Assembly (NCBI GenBank): GCA_947650285.1
Contig: CANTFL010000397.1
Span: 1-64,000, forward strand
Reading direction: 5' to 3'
DNA from: Hyaloperonospora brassicae
Lineage: Eukaryota; Oomycota; Peronosporomycetes; Peronosporales; Peronosporaceae
Length of the DNA: 64,000 bases
The position numbers and the translations under genes are program-made. Positions 9,643-21,110 of this stretch are shown in pieces; position 1 is the stretch's first letter, and every line of letters starts with the position of its first letter. The notes beneath the pieces were generated by a model, which worked only from the letters and a program-made list of their open reading frames with translations, ran no database searches and had not been told where the DNA came from.

Positions 9643-12605
9643 CTTAGCGAATGCAATGCGACAAATGTACATTCAATGTTATAGAGTTGTGAAATTCACC
9701 TCATTTCATGAAGTTATCACTTTATTCTACATGCCAAAAAATGGTACAAGAACACTATTATACATCGATCAGCATCTTCATGAACGCCAATAGCAGCGAT
9801 AAATTCATGATGGCTTTGGTTTCTGTATTGCCTTTTTGGTTGGGCTCGTATGTACGAGCTGGCGGAAATTATATTGGTAACGTGAGGTCACATTCGTGCT
9901 GAACCGCGATTCTCAAATAAATCTGATTTAGTCATATAAATTTCATTCAGTAAAGAGTAAATCGTTGCAGCAGCGGTAATGAGCTGCCATTCGATAGTTG
10001 TGGTACACTGAAACCTGGGAAACCTTTTTCCCGCAGATTAGCGAAAATCTGACCGTATAGTCATTGCTGGGTGTAACTATGTTACCATAGTCCAAAGATA
10101 ATGCCTTCGATTGAAAAGTTATAGGATCGAACTGTACATAGTTCTCAAGACTATGCTCTACGCACGCCAAGCCAAAAAATAATAATAAATTATGGAGTCT
10201 GCGTTCATTGTCCATATTGTGCTAGCAAAGGCTCGCAATCTTTCAAATGGACTGTACATAATTGCAAAAACTGAACTAAAGGCTCTGCTTTAAATGTACC
10301 ATAACTTTGTGGTGTAAGCGTTCGGGACGCGGACTGCGCCTACGTAATTGATGCAATTGTATGCGAAGCCGAAATTACAAATCAGCTTGACTGCTTTTTG
10401 TACCTGGTTTTAACGGTTGCTGCTTCACATGTGATGTCAACTCACGAAGCACTTGCAGCGTTTTCATATATGATCATCACCTTCGAACATGTGTGCGAGT
10501 CATTGCAAAGGTCATGGCAAATATGAGCTATCTACGAAATGCCGGCTTGTCAAGTTTTTTAATCGATCGGCATAAATGTTACTGATAAACGTGTAGTCAG
10601 CCTTTACACACGGCCGATACGGTCAGCGATATGTACCAGGAAGGTACTACTACGGCGGAAGTGCCACAGTGGCATCGAATTCCATGACCAGACCATTATG
10701 GACCGGCGCTGTTTACAGACGGTAAGGTGATGCAAATCTGGACTCGGCTAAGAACTAGCGCTGAATCCACGCAGATTTGGCATTCTCGAGCGTTCAGATG
10801 CTGGTATGGGCTCCTTCTCGGGGGTCCTACCGGATTGACTACGACTAGTCGGGAGGCTTTACAAATCGACATGCAACACGTTTGGTGCGCCTTTCGACTG
10901 CAGATCGAAGCTGGAAAGGTCGAAATAGGTCTGGGCTTTCACTGAGGTTCGACCAGATCAGCTTTTCCTGATTGATTAGTCTATGGACCTAACTTCGTGG
11001 GGACGATCAGACTGTCTATTGGGTCGTTATGACTGCGCTAAGATGTCTGTATGGATCTCTCCCTAATCTTCTACCATTATCTGTCGTTCTTCTCCTCGCT
11101 TTCTCATTCTGCTTGCTCGAGACGTCGGGCTTCACGGGGGGGGCACTCTGAAAAGGGCACGTGGACAAACGAGTTTCCAGTCCTGGGGGCAGACAGGGCG
11201 CGAAAATCGCAGAAAACGCCGGGTACCAAACCGATCACCCCCGTTAGGCCACTGGTGCACCTGGACGGCTCCGATCAAAATCACGTTCTAACGGAGTTCT
11301 CTTCGTGGGACCGGGATCCGCGCTAGGCGAACGAGTCGGCGACTGAAGAAGGCAGACGGAGTATAGCAGGAACTCGCTTGCGCCTTGGGTGCAGGGGTTC
11401 GACACTCCGTCGAAATGCCCCACACCGCATGATACCGGGGGATTACTTCCCTCTCGGGTCGCACGCTGCGGTGCCAGCACGCGCAGCGGAGAAAAGGCCT
11501 CCCCCCTTTTAACCTTGGCCCCACTAAGGGGGACTTCCCGTCCAAGGTGAGGGGGCCATATGACTGGCTTTTAGGAGGTCTTCGTCTCGGTCCGTTGTTG
11601 CTCGAAGAGCCCAAATTGGGAAGTGGACGGACCTAACTACGTGAATGTTCTGCTTGAGGTGGACACCGATGCTCGCAGACCAGAGATGTGTAGTCATCAC
11701 GTGACGTCGACTGCACGTAAGCAGTTGTCCATCCATTCACTCATCTCATCCTTCAGCCGATTTAACCGTTCAACTATCGCTTCGTGGTCAGCGTAAACAT
11801 CAGATCAGTCACGCACCTGCATCAATGTCAGCAACGTTTACTGCCTTGTGTGCCTTCGTGACACCACTTTCTCAGGCCAATCGACTTGCCTGGGCGCGCG
11901 GGGCCATCCCTTTGAAGGTGAGCACTTCTCCAGGATTCGGCACCTCTACTGAACGCTGTGGCTGGTCACTAATACAATTGCCGCACGATTCAAGCCAGAA
12001 GCACGCGAAGCTTCTCACGTACGTGCAGACGAACGTTGGTTCGCCGTGTCACTGATGGCCAAGAAGCCGACGTTCGCGTCTATCGAGCGCGAACGCATCA
12101 GATGCCAACCTTACTACGCAATGATTCAATCGTGATGTTGCGTTCGTGCTGATTGGGGCACTGGCGCTCGTCCTTTTGTCATTGGCGCACGATCGTCGAA
12201 CGAGGCCATGTTACATACGATCCGAGTATGCTGGTTTGGCTTCGCGTGGTCACACACGAACAAGTCCAGAGACATGGAGTAGCTCAGCTTTCAGCAAGCC
12301 CATGAGCATGTATATGGCTCATAAGATGTACGTCAAACTCATTACAGCAGGAACGACCGCTTGTTTCCTGGCATCATGCAAGTGGAGAGCTCGTGGAACA
12401 TGCACATCGATGCAAAAAGACCGGGAGGGTGTCGACCCGACGAGAATGGCCATATCATGCATGTATTGTTCTTACGGCTCAGCGTGCTGAAAGGCTCGAA
12501 AGAGACGCAGATACGAGACGCTTGAACTCGAACACCTGCGCACTTCTACCAGCAGTATCGTTGATACCAACAACGAGATCGAGCAGATAGGTCCCTCGAT
12601 CGTAT
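9643..12605. other. Intergenic region without recognised genes
   Basis: No gene is supported here. Short frames at 9943-10215 (-), 10727-10945 (+) and 12146-12490 (+) match nothing I know. Between about 11120 and 11660 the DNA is GC-rich and two overlapping minus frames stay open (11244-11480 and 11288-11614). They look compositional rather than conserved. This could be old repeat DNA. Confidence 0.4.
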
Positions 12606-13808
12606 CTAGACGGCAGCACCCGTCGCAGCCGCATCCGACGAATTGTAGACGCGATTGCGCGAGAACTGCGCTACGAGGTGGGAGTTTCTCGCAGGGGCAT
12701 CCTCCGGGGCTCCTTCGCCTAGGCTCTCGTCGTCGTTGCTGCTGATTGCATGGCCAAAGCTTTTGCTCAAGTAGGTGGCGCACGCAGTGGCCGGTGGATC
12801 TTCGAGTCGTTGCAAGAACTGATGCGATGACGTGGGCGGAACGTCGACGCTTGGCATCGGGTCCCCGAACACAGCGTGTCGGTAGTTGGCCTTGCGGTCC
12901 TTCCACTTGCTCATGACCGCTTCGAGGCTCGAGCAGCCGTCGAGGAAGTTGGGCAGCTCGCCCTGCAGCCGATTGTCGCGAAAGTCCGACTCCTTGAGGA
13001 ACTTTAGCCGTGCAATGCTGCCCGGGACGCTGCCTTCCAATGCATTGTCGAACAGGTAGAGGTACTCAAGGGCTTCGAGCTCACCCAAGGACTCGGGAAT
13101 GGGTCCACTCAGCTGATTGCTCGAGAGATTGAGGAACTCGAGCGCCTTGCAGCAGCCAAGAGATGAGGGGATAGCGCCCGTGAGCGCATTGTTGCGCAGC
13201 GACAGAAACACGAGCGACTGCATGCGGCCAATGTCCGGGGGAATGCACCCCGTCAAGCAGTTGCCCCGTACGCTGAACGTGCTGAGCTGCGTCAGGTGAC
13301 ACAGTGCAGCGGGCAGAGCTCCGCAGAGATTGTTGTGCTGGAGCTGCAGCGTCCGGAGGCTCTGAAGCGTACCCAGCTGCTCGGGGATTGTCCCGGACAG
13401 CGAGTTCTGGTGCAGATGCATCTCCTTGAGGCTCTGGTAGGCGCCCACTTCGCACGGAATGGCGCCCGTGAGGTCGTTCGAGCTCAAGTCTAGACGCCTG
13501 AGCATCGTCAGCGTCTGGAGCTCGCGCGGGATCTCTCCTTGCAACTTGTTCGTGGACAAGTCGAGCACGCGCAGCTGCGGTAGACGCGCCAGCGCCGCGG
13601 CCGGAAGGCGGCCACGCAGGTCGTTTGCTGGGAGTGCCAGCGCCACGACGTGGCCCATGGCCACCTCGACGCCAAACCACTGCTCGGGGTCGCACGTCGC
13701 CACTTTCCAGCCGTCGCGACGCCGCCAGCGGTCGCCGTTCAGTGCGTCGTAGAGCTCTTCGAGCGCCGTCCGTTCCGTTGCCGGGATGGCGCTCTGTCCT
13801 TGACCCAT
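12606..13808 (-). CDS. Leucine-rich repeat protein with N-myristoylation signal
   Basis: 400 residues from the ATG at 13808. An upstream ATG at 13919 would add 37 residues, but 13808 is preferred because it gives MGQGQSA, a Gly2/Ser6 N-myristoylation signal. Residues about 12-60 resemble the N-terminal cap of plant LRR proteins (LEELYDALNGDRW, then WFGVEV). Roughly ten tandem LRRs of the plant type (L-x-x-N-x-L-x-G-x-I-P) then fill residues about 65-300. The C-terminal 100 residues are Ser/Asp-rich and look disordered. There is no transmembrane segment and no kinase domain. It is probably a membrane-anchored cytoplasmic binding protein, with the ligand unknown. The gene is intronless. The fold is certain from the repeats; the membrane anchoring is inferred. 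Confidence 0.85.
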   Translation of the reverse strand: MGQGQSAIPATERTALEELYDALNGDRWRRRDGWKVATCDPEQWFGVEVAMGHVVALALPANDLRGRLPAAALARLPQLRVLDLSTNKLQGEIPRELQTLTMLRRLDLSSNDLTGAIPCEVGAYQSLKEMHLHQNSLSGTIPEQLGTLQSLRTLQLQHNNLCGALPAALCHLTQLSTFSVRGNCLTGCIPPDIGRMQSLVFLSLRNNALTGAIPSSLGCCKALEFLNLSSNQLSGPIPESLGELEALEYLYLFDNALEGSVPGSIARLKFLKESDFRDNRLQGELPNFLDGCSSLEAVMSKWKDRKANYRHAVFGDPMPSVDVPPTSSHQFLQRLEDPPATACATYLSKSFGHAISSNDDESLGEGAPEDAPARNSHLVAQFSRNRVYNSSDAAATGAAV

Positions 13809-14441
13809 TGGCCACGTCTGCACTGGTTCACTGCAGAGGGTCTGTAATCGGTACGCAGAACTGACGAAACGACGTGATGTCGAGCGGATTCTCGACTCCT
13901 GGAAGATAGGCAGCTTCAAGATGAAGAGTGAGCAGATGCACCATCAGTGGAGCTGATCTCCTGCGACCGACTGGCATTCGTAAAGTAAACAACTACCAGA
14001 CACGGCTTCTACTGCTTCACCTGCTTCTACTGCTGCTACTGTTGTAGCTATGGTTGTTGGCCGTGCCGGCCGCGACCTGTTCGTCCCATTATCTGTGGCC
14101 AACTCAGCCGACTCAGCCGATACTAGACCTGCACCTTGAGATGATCAATCGGTCGACAACAAGTGAGCAAGAGGGACAACACAGCAACCGACACACACAC
14201 ACACACGAGACGCAAAATGGAGTGGAAGAAGAGAGAAATACCGCAGCTACCGCTGGCTGCGTTCATTACGAGTCACTCGTCAAATGGGGACGGACGGACA
14301 CATAGGCCTAATAATAATAAACTACCTGATGGACGGAACGAGGCAGTTGTGACAGTGGCGGTAACGGCAGCAGTGGTGGCGGTAGTGGCCCCAGCACCAC
14401 CACTTCCTCCTCCTCCCCCCTCTTCGTCTCCTCCTCTCGTC
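13809..14441. other. Intergenic spacer with simple repeats
   Basis: This is the upstream region of the LRR gene and the downstream region of the next minus-strand gene. It contains a short (CA)n tract at 14190-14206 and CCT/CAG-type low complexity at 14340-14440. I see no gene. Confidence 0.5.
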
Positions 14442-15260
14442 TTATAGCGCGTAACTCTGCTGGTCCAGCGCAACAGGTTCGCGATGGCGCGACGGCCCCA
14501 CGAACGTCACGTCGGACTGATACTGAGGCACGTAGCGCGGCACGTACTGCGGCTGGTGCTCTTTGCCCGCGTCTGCTACGGCCACCTCAAAGTTTGGCCC
14601 GTGCACGCCCGACGCAGCTGCGAGCGCTTTGGCTGCCAGTCGCTTCTGCTTGCGCTTGTGGAGGCTGTAGGCAATGATACTATTGGGTGCACTGGCGGAC
14701 GTCGTCGTCGTCGAAGAAGAAGAAGAAGAAGAGGAAGAAGGCGCATACGACCGCGCGAGGTCGTCTTCGCCCGACAGCGCCCCACGTCGTCGCCGTTGCC
14801 GCAGCAGCGGCGTCGCGTCGTTCTCCAGCCCTGTGCCACCGAGCGGCAACAGCGCGATCCGCGAGGTCTCCGGCACTGGCTCCGGGACCGGTTCGCCTGC
14901 GCTGGCGCTATGCGTCGACGACGTGAACGACGAGCTGTGGCTCGAGCTGCTCAGACCCGCAGTGAGCGATGCCACGAGCGTGTTCAAGTCAAAGGCGAAC
15001 GCGAGCTGAAAGGCCGTGGGGTCTTTCGACGGCGCGACGCTGTCGAGCGCGACGTTGAGGTCGCGGCGCTTCGCGACGGCTGGGAGCCGCCGCATCGTCG
15101 TCGTTCCCCAGGCCGCGCCCGCGGCTTCGCTCTCGAGGGGGTCGTCGAGCGTCGCGGCGACCGTCGCCATGGCGGACGCGTCGGACCGAATCGGTACGTT
15201 GTAGTAATTGCCGCTGCGCATGCTGCGCATGACGGACGTGTAGCGGGCCTCGACCATCAT
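14442..15260 (-). CDS. Hypothetical Ser-rich, low-complexity protein
   Basis: An intronless frame; the ATG at 15260 gives 272 residues (MMVEARYTSVM). A further upstream ATG at 15314 adds an Arg/Gln-rich leader that looks like repeat DNA. Visible features are a Ser-rich segment (SSSSHSSSFTSSTHS), a run of nine Ser followed by Thr, a basic patch HKRKQKRLAAKALAAA, and a C-terminal repeat QYVPRYVPQYQSDV. Composition suggests a mostly disordered protein. I recognise no domain. The opposite strand also has a long frame (14484-15344), but that frame is almost all Arg and is a GC shadow. Confidence 0.6.
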   Translation of the reverse strand: MMVEARYTSVMRSMRSGNYYNVPIRSDASAMATVAATLDDPLESEAAGAAWGTTTMRRLPAVAKRRDLNVALDSVAPSKDPTAFQLAFAFDLNTLVASLTAGLSSSSHSSSFTSSTHSASAGEPVPEPVPETSRIALLPLGGTGLENDATPLLRQRRRRGALSGEDDLARSYAPSSSSSSSSSTTTTSASAPNSIIAYSLHKRKQKRLAAKALAAASGVHGPNFEVAVADAGKEHQPQYVPRYVPQYQSDVTFVGPSRHREPVALDQQSYAL

Positions 15261-16049
15261 GATGCACGACGGCCGTCGTCTCTGTGGTCGTTGTCGTTGC
15301 CGTTGTCGTTGCACGTGGCCGAAAGTTGGCTAGTGAGACCGTAAGTGGCAGGACGCGCGGCGAGCGATGCAGACGGTGTGGTCAGCCGGAAATGAGACGG
15401 CAGCTGGGGGGTGGCGGGCGAAGAGGAGCGCGCCGAGAGACCACTGCGACTACCTCAAGACGTTGTTCCGAGACAGCGAAGGCGCGGCGCGAGGGAGGGA
15501 CTGCGTGCGTGCGTGCGGACGGGTTGTCAAGAGCTCAAGTGAGTCGGACACGACCGGCTGTCCGGCTGGCGACGCGCCCGTCTGTCGTCGCTCTGACTGT
15601 TTGTCAACGCCGTCCGTGTCGTCTGTCTCTGTCCGCCCGTCTGTCTGTCGCGTGCGGTCTATGTACGTATGTGCTGGTGATTGATTGTCTGTCGGTCGCT
15701 CGGCCCGTCTGCCCACGGTCGTCAGCTGCGTGCCCGCGCGCGACCTGCTTCGAGGGCTAGGTCGCGCGCGCGCCCCATCCAGTCGCCACCTCCGACCCCT
15801 CCGAGTGGCCACTTTGGTCACGACATTCCCCGCCTGGCGCGCGAACCCTCTGTCGCGAGGGTCTTATACTTCTTACCGCCTCACGGTTTCTGCACCACAC
15901 GAGGCGGTCGTCTTCCTTGGCCATCAAGATAATGCCGGAGGGTGAGCAAGGCCTCGTGGCTCACCTGACAACGCCAAGACGCCGCCTCAAGTCGCCAATC
16001 TGATGGGACCGTGCGAGCGAACGAGCGACCTCGCGCGACTGGCTCCTCG
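15261..16049. other. Intergenic, simple-sequence rich
   Basis: GC-rich spacer upstream of the Ser-rich gene. It contains GTTGTCGTTGCC-type repeats near 15284-15315 and CTGTC/GTCTGTC-rich sequence at about 15590-15720. Several overlapping frames run through it but none looks like a protein gene. Confidence 0.5.
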
Positions 16050-16274
16050 CTAGCGACGCTCTGTCCCGTTCGCTCGACGCAGCTTACGACCGTCTCGGAG
16101 CGCAGTGTTCAATAGCTGTTGCACATGGAGAAGGACGTGAGCATTCTTCGCCTTCTTCTGTTTCTCGTCCTCCTTCTCCTCCAGCAATGCATCGCGAGTC
16201 GACCAGCTGCGCTCGTGCATCAATCCGTGTGCAAAGCGATGATGCAACTCCGACGTGATGTGCGGTGGGGGCAT
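16050..16274 (-). CDS. Possible small protein, 74 residues
   Basis: The ATG at 16274 starts MPPPHITSELHHRFAHG. The body is a charged helix (EEKEDEKQKKAKNAHVLLHV), and it ends with QQLLNTALRDGRKLRR. The amphipathic, charged composition is more protein-like than the competing plus-strand frame at 16119-16814, which has a hydrophobic start but a simple-sequence body. It could be a complete small protein or the last exon of a longer minus-strand gene. The family is not recognised. Confidence 0.35.
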   Translation of the reverse strand: MPPPHITSELHHRFAHGLMHERSWSTRDALLEEKEDEKQKKAKNAHVLLHVQQLLNTALRDGRKLRRANGTERR

Positions 16275-16324
16275 AAGAACACCGCGACTTCCCCCGAGAG
16301 GCGCGCGCGCTCCATGTCGTCAAC

Positions 16325-17101
16325 GAATGCAGTCACTCACGCCCACGGCGAGGCTCTCTATGTAAAAGTCCGGTTTGGTCTGCCCCACGCCACACAAAAA
16401 CAGCCTCATTCGCCACATTCGCCGCCTCATTTCACGCCACGCTCTAGCGCTGTTTCATATCTCGATGCGCTCAATGGCGTCGCGCTGTTGTGGGGGGGAG
16501 AGACGTTCGTGCACAGACGCACACACAAACACAGGCATCGCGTCTGCCTCAAGTGGGTTCGTTGGACGCTACTGTGGGCGAGCGGAGAGCGTAGTGACGA
16601 TCAGGCGGTCCGTTCAGACCAAAGCGACGGTCACAGTTCCTCTCGATTGGCGGTAGAAACCCGTGTTACACCCGCTGAGGACTATACCACTGTGCACAGT
16701 GGATCCGCAAAGACCTTCAGCTACGTTGTAACAGCGAGTAAAGTCGCGGTGTCTCGTTCGATTCTGAGTATCGATTGCCAGACGGGTCGTCCTCACCTGC
16801 TGCGTCGCACGTGACGTCGGACGTCAAAAGCTGCGCACATGTGTAAAGGGCATCAACTTGTCAGACGTCGTATCGATGGAAACCGCCACGCGCAAAAGAA
16901 GACACGACCGCTGCGCTCGCCGTTGCTGTACCTGCAGCTGAGCAGATGTAAAGGGGTGTCCGTGCTCTTATCCTGGAAACCTTGAAGCGCTTTGCCATAT
17001 GTCATTGAAGCGCGGCTTTTCCGTGACCCGCAGTCGAGTGACGACAACAGATTGATTGGCCACCACTCAGTCAGTCAATTCGTCAACAACAGGCTTCGCT
17101 C
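16325..17101. other. Intergenic region
   Basis: This is the upstream region of the plus-strand LRR/Lys-rich gene at 17102. No supported gene was seen. A plus frame from 16119 crosses it but lacks recognisable features. Confidence 0.45.
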
Positions 17102-19057
17102 ATGGTCCACACGACGGAGCGTAATCAAGCTCCAGCCAAGGGTCGGATCAAGAAGTTGACCGCCGAGAAGCTCGAGCACTTTCGCAGTGAGATTATCACG
17201 CCTAATGGACTGCAAGTCGATCTCTCGGGACGTGGCATTGAGACGATTGTGAGCTTAGAGGGTCTCGAGACGGCGACGAAGCTCGATTTGAGCCACAATA
17301 AGCTCACAAAGCTGTCGCAGCTCAAGGCTGTTGCGCAGGTGACGATGCTCAAGCTCACTGACAACAAGCTGACGGGCGATGGTCTTGCAGAGATCCAGCA
17401 CCTCAAGAAGCTCGTGATTCTCAATGCAGCCGACAACAACGTGACGCGTATCCCGTTTGAGGTGCTGCGCAACGTGCGCACGCTCAAGGCGCTAGTGCTG
17501 AACAACAACTCCATCTCGACGCTGGACTGGATACCGAAGCTGCCGGTGCGATGCAGCCTCTGGTATTGGAGACATTGGACGGCGTACTGAACTTGTGACG
17601 TTCGTGCTTTGTCGCGACTGCTGCTGCTTGTGCTGAACAGGAGCTGAATTCACTCATCGTGAGCAACAACCGCATTGCGCAGATACCTCAACGCGTGCTG
17701 GGCGGACTCCCGAATCTCAAGAAAATCTCAATGTACGTGGTGTTGACGATGACGATAACGACGATGACGACGACATGGGATGGCAGTCTGACGTGTATGG
17801 GTTCCGTGTGTGCTTGTGAAGCTCTCACAATTTGCTAGAGGAGATTCCGAACTTAAGTCATTTGTCACAGATCACGGAGCTGCGCCTTTCGCACAATCGG
17901 ATCAAGACGGTCCCGGCTCATTTGGCGCAACTGAGTACGGTCGAGGCGGATGTGTCTTTGCACGAGGTCGTTTGCGTGCTGACTATGCCGTGGTGGGGCT
18001 GAATGGTGTAGAAAATCTGAAGGTGCTGGAACTGAGCCACAACGAAATTGACGACTGGTCGGGTTTGGAGGCACTGAGCGCTCTCGACAACTTGCGGCAG
18101 CTGAATTTGATCGGCAACCCGATCGTGGGAAAGAAGCTGCCGACCGTCGCTGGTGATGTCAAGAAAAGTGGTGATGCTTGCAATAGCGATAGCGACAATG
18201 GTGATAGGCCTGGTGACAGCAACAATCAAAGCGGACGCGACAGCGACAGCAGAGAGAAGAAGAAAAACGAGACTGAAGCTGATAAAGCTGATGCATCTGA
18301 CGATGAGAAGCAAAGGACGAAGGAAGACAGGCGTCTTGATGCGAAGCATAAGCAGTACAATTTTAAGATGAAGAGGTTGTTCCCCAACTTGGTTGTACGC
18401 GACGCTACCCGCGTGCAGGACAAGCGCGTGCACGGATATGTCGCGCCGCCGAAGGAGGAAAAGACAACACAAGACAAACACAAGAAGGGGCCTGCTGGCA
18501 AGCATGCGAATACAACGTGTACGGGAAAGCGGAAACGCGGCGAGGCTTCTACGAATGTCAAGACTGAAGCAAAAGCATTTCAGACAACAGCATGCGTGGA
18601 CAGCAACAAGAGTGTCGAGAATTCCAGCAAGAAGGAACGCAAAAAGGAGAAGATGCGAAAGGAACGCAAAAGTGGGGAGCAGAATGCCCGAGCAGTGGCC
18701 AAACCAAGTGCTGCTTTGCCCGAATCTGACAAAGCTGTGAAGCACAAGAACACGAAGGCTGTCAAGTCCAATGATATTGTACCCACGCACATTGCACCGA
18801 GCGCATCTGTATCCAATGTCAAGGAACAGATGGAAACAAAGGCTGTGAAGGAAAAAAAGCAGAAGACGAAGAAGAAGAAGGAGCAAGACAAGAAGAAAGA
18901 CCAGCGGCAGCCCAAGGAGATCGCTAGCGGTGTGGTGGCCGCGAAGCAGTTCAAAAAGGCGAAGAAGGGCACAAGTCAGCAGGCCGAGCGTTTGGACCTC
19001 ACGCAGATGAACTTTGCGCCTAATATTGGCTCTGGCGGCTCCAGTGCATGGGACTAA
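17102..19057 (+). CDS. LRR protein with long lysine-rich tail (four exons)
   Basis: Exons 17102-17545, 17641-17732, 17822-17934 and 18012-19057 join through GT-AG introns of 95, 89 and 77 bp to give 564 residues. The joins restore LRR spacing (for example KLP|ELNSLIVSNN and AQL|KNLKVLELSHNEI). Residues about 35-245 are LRRs of the SDS22/ANP32-like type (LxLSHNxL), ending in a capping NLRQLNLIGNPIV. Residues about 255-545 are strongly charged, with many Lys clusters such as KKQKTKKKKEQDKK, probably disordered and nuclear. A conserved-looking C-terminus (DLTQMNFAPNIGSGGSSAW) closes it. It is likely a nuclear or nucleolar scaffold. The exact family is not assigned. Confidence 0.85.
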
Positions 19058-20262
19058 TGTAGTAATCACCAACTTGCGATAGCACGCGAGACACGAAATC
19101 GATCGTTTGTGGCGGTTCGCGTGCGCGTTTGTCGATCATTTGGATCACACAGCACGACGTAAATGCCGCTGCCTCTTCGAACAATCTGCTTAACTACGGC
19201 TCTCCTTGTGCTGATTTGCGTAGCGGATCTATCAACATCGGGACATCGGAAGCAGTTGTACACAACGCACATTTAGCACAAGTGCAGCTTCAAGTGCGTC
19301 GGCCAACACAGAAAACAGTTTTTGACTTGTATGCTCTGTATGCATGGCCAAAGTGCCATCGCCGCCCAGCGTTGCCATTATCATGCTGCAGCAACATGCC
19401 AAGCGAAAAGCATTCCCGTCTGAACTTTGTGTCGTGTATGAAAGAGCTACACCAGAGCAACAAGTGGATCCCGCAGAGAAAGATGAACTATCCTTTGTAG
19501 GTGCAATGACCATATGCCACCTTTTCGAGCTATACGACTTCGAGTGAGTCGCCCACTCTCATCTACCAGCGTGTCAGCTGTCTCCTGGCTGCGCCACATG
19601 CGTCCCTTTTTCCTAGACCGCATCGTCGATCACTCTGTGGCCAAAGGCTGTCAGCACGTCTACGCGCAACGAAAGAGCTTGCTTGAGGCATACCTGGTGT
19701 GCTGTAGCTGCATACATGCAACCAATGCAGTACATGTACGTTTGTTTTACAAAGTAAGTCTGTGGTTTGTGCGGGCAATGAAAAAGTATCTACTCGCACA
19801 CGTACAGTGTTCGCAACTTTCCGGGCTACAACAGAGACGCCCTATTCTTGATGCGACATCACAGTTCGAGGTAAGAGAAGGCTGTACGTGACCTCAATCG
19901 ATAAGCACATGCCCAGTAATCCATTGACATCGATCTACGGCTCAGTTGGGCAGTGTGTCACCGCGGCCACACAAGTCGATGGCGTCATTACTCCACTCAT
20001 CGTCATCGCTCCTGCAGCGCGTTTTTCCATACTGAGCTTCCCGGCTGCTTCGTCCTGCCACCTTCTTTTTGTGTGTGTCTTTGTGTAATTATGAGAGGTA
20101 AAAGCAGACGAGGGGTGACTGACTTCAGTTCCTCTTTGTTGTTGTACGACACATAATTAGTCCCTTGTTTTTTCAGAGAGACCGAACGATTTTGTTTGCC
20201 TCTCAAACCTGTTCAGCATCTCAAAGCAGCGGCCCGACCCGACACGGAACGAGCAGCGACCC
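19058..20262. other. Intergenic; possible but unsupported coding fragment
   Basis: Plus frames at 19344-19547 (MAKVPSPPS start) and 19514-19891 (WLRHMRPFFLDRIVDH, later FVRAMKKYLLAHVQC) have protein-like composition. They might be two exons of one unrecognised gene, but no good intron of normal length joins them. I do not call a gene. Confidence 0.35.
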
Positions 20263-20794
20263 ATGGCGAGCAGCAATCCGATCAGCGAGTTCATCTCGAC
20301 TCTCATGGCGTCCAAGAGCGAGCAAGAGAAGAACGTGCAGGTGCGTTGCGGCATCGATATCCGCGCGCACCGATAGACACATGCACCATTACATGTATAC
20401 TTTTACATATGTATACTACATACGTACATAAATACATGAATGCATAGTTACATATGTATGGGTACAGGTAGGTATACACAGTTGCGCTTGCGTTGCTTCG
20501 ATTTGGCGTTCCCTCCAGTCCTTGTTTTGACCGCTTCCTTGTGCTGTGAAATAGACCCATTTATCGTCGCTGGTGGATGGCGCCAAGTGGCGACTCGAAG
20601 ACGATCTGCCGGCCCGTAAGAAGACGGGATTCCACCGCCACCATCAACACACGAGCTCCGAGGGATTCCCAGAGGTTCCGCGGCAGTACATTGTGACGAC
20701 GCACTCGCAGGGGCAAAACTATGCCACGTACGCTGCGAACTCATACGCGTCGGCCATTGCGATCCAAGAGGAGATGAAGACGCGCGAGTTCTAA
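20263..20794 (+). CDS. Small hypothetical protein, 105 residues (two exons)
   Basis: Exon 1 is 20263-20340 (MASSNPISEFISTLM...) and exon 2 is 20555-20794, joined by a 214-bp GT-AG intron; both exons end and begin in phase 0. The product is hydrophilic. It has a basic, His-containing middle (ARKKTGFHRHHQH), then EVPRQYIVTTHSQGQNYATY, and a helical end (ASAIAIQEEMKTREF). There is no signal peptide or membrane segment. The intron carries an AT-rich TACATA-type low-complexity stretch at 20390-20470. I do not recognise the family. The start sits 6 bp after an ACGAGCAGCG context and is the first ATG of the exon. Confidence 0.65.
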
Positions 20795-21110
20795 GGGCTC
20801 TTCCGGCTTCGGCGTGTCGACAACGGCGCTGGTCACGTGGTGGAGCTCTGTTGCCGAGTCAGAGACATAGAAGGAGGACGAGGAGGGGAGAGAGAGATCT
20901 GGTGATTGCTGGAACAGCTGAGTAGCGACGACGACAGACGAGAAGAGAGACGTGATACATTGTGGGAGGACGAAACGAACAGAGAGAGAGAGAGAGTCAT
21001 CGATGACGCTTGGCACTGTTTTGACTCGAGATGTTATTGATGTGCGTGGTATCGGGTCTAGTTGCGTCTCGTTCAACGTGGATGTTTCTTGTTGGTTGGT
21101 GCAATGCCAT
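20795..21110. other. Convergent 3' spacer
   Basis: This lies between the small plus-strand gene and the minus-strand methyltransferase. It contains a GA-rich tract at 20870-21000 (AGAGAGAGAG at 20984-20996). No gene was seen. Confidence 0.5.

Noticed and set aside
13081..13815. 244-codon second minus frame over the LRR gene
   Set aside because: An Arg/Ala-rich alternative frame created by high GC; the overlapping frame has perfect LRR periodicity.
14484..15344. 286-codon plus frame over the Ser-rich gene
   Set aside because: Almost entirely Arg-rich low complexity, as expected of the complement of a GC-rich Ser/Ala coding sequence.
16119..16814. 231-codon plus frame with a hydrophobic start, considered as a secreted protein or RXLR-type effector
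   Set aside because: The hydrophobic stretch is the complement of a Lys/Glu-rich helix on the minus strand. No RXLR or dEER motif is present and the rest is simple sequence.
17918..19072. 384-codon minus-strand frame rich in Leu, resembling a membrane protein
   Set aside because: It is the antisense shadow of the Lys-rich tail of the LRR gene (Lys AAG/AAA codons read as Leu/Phe on the other strand). The plus-strand gene has matching splice sites and LRR motifs.
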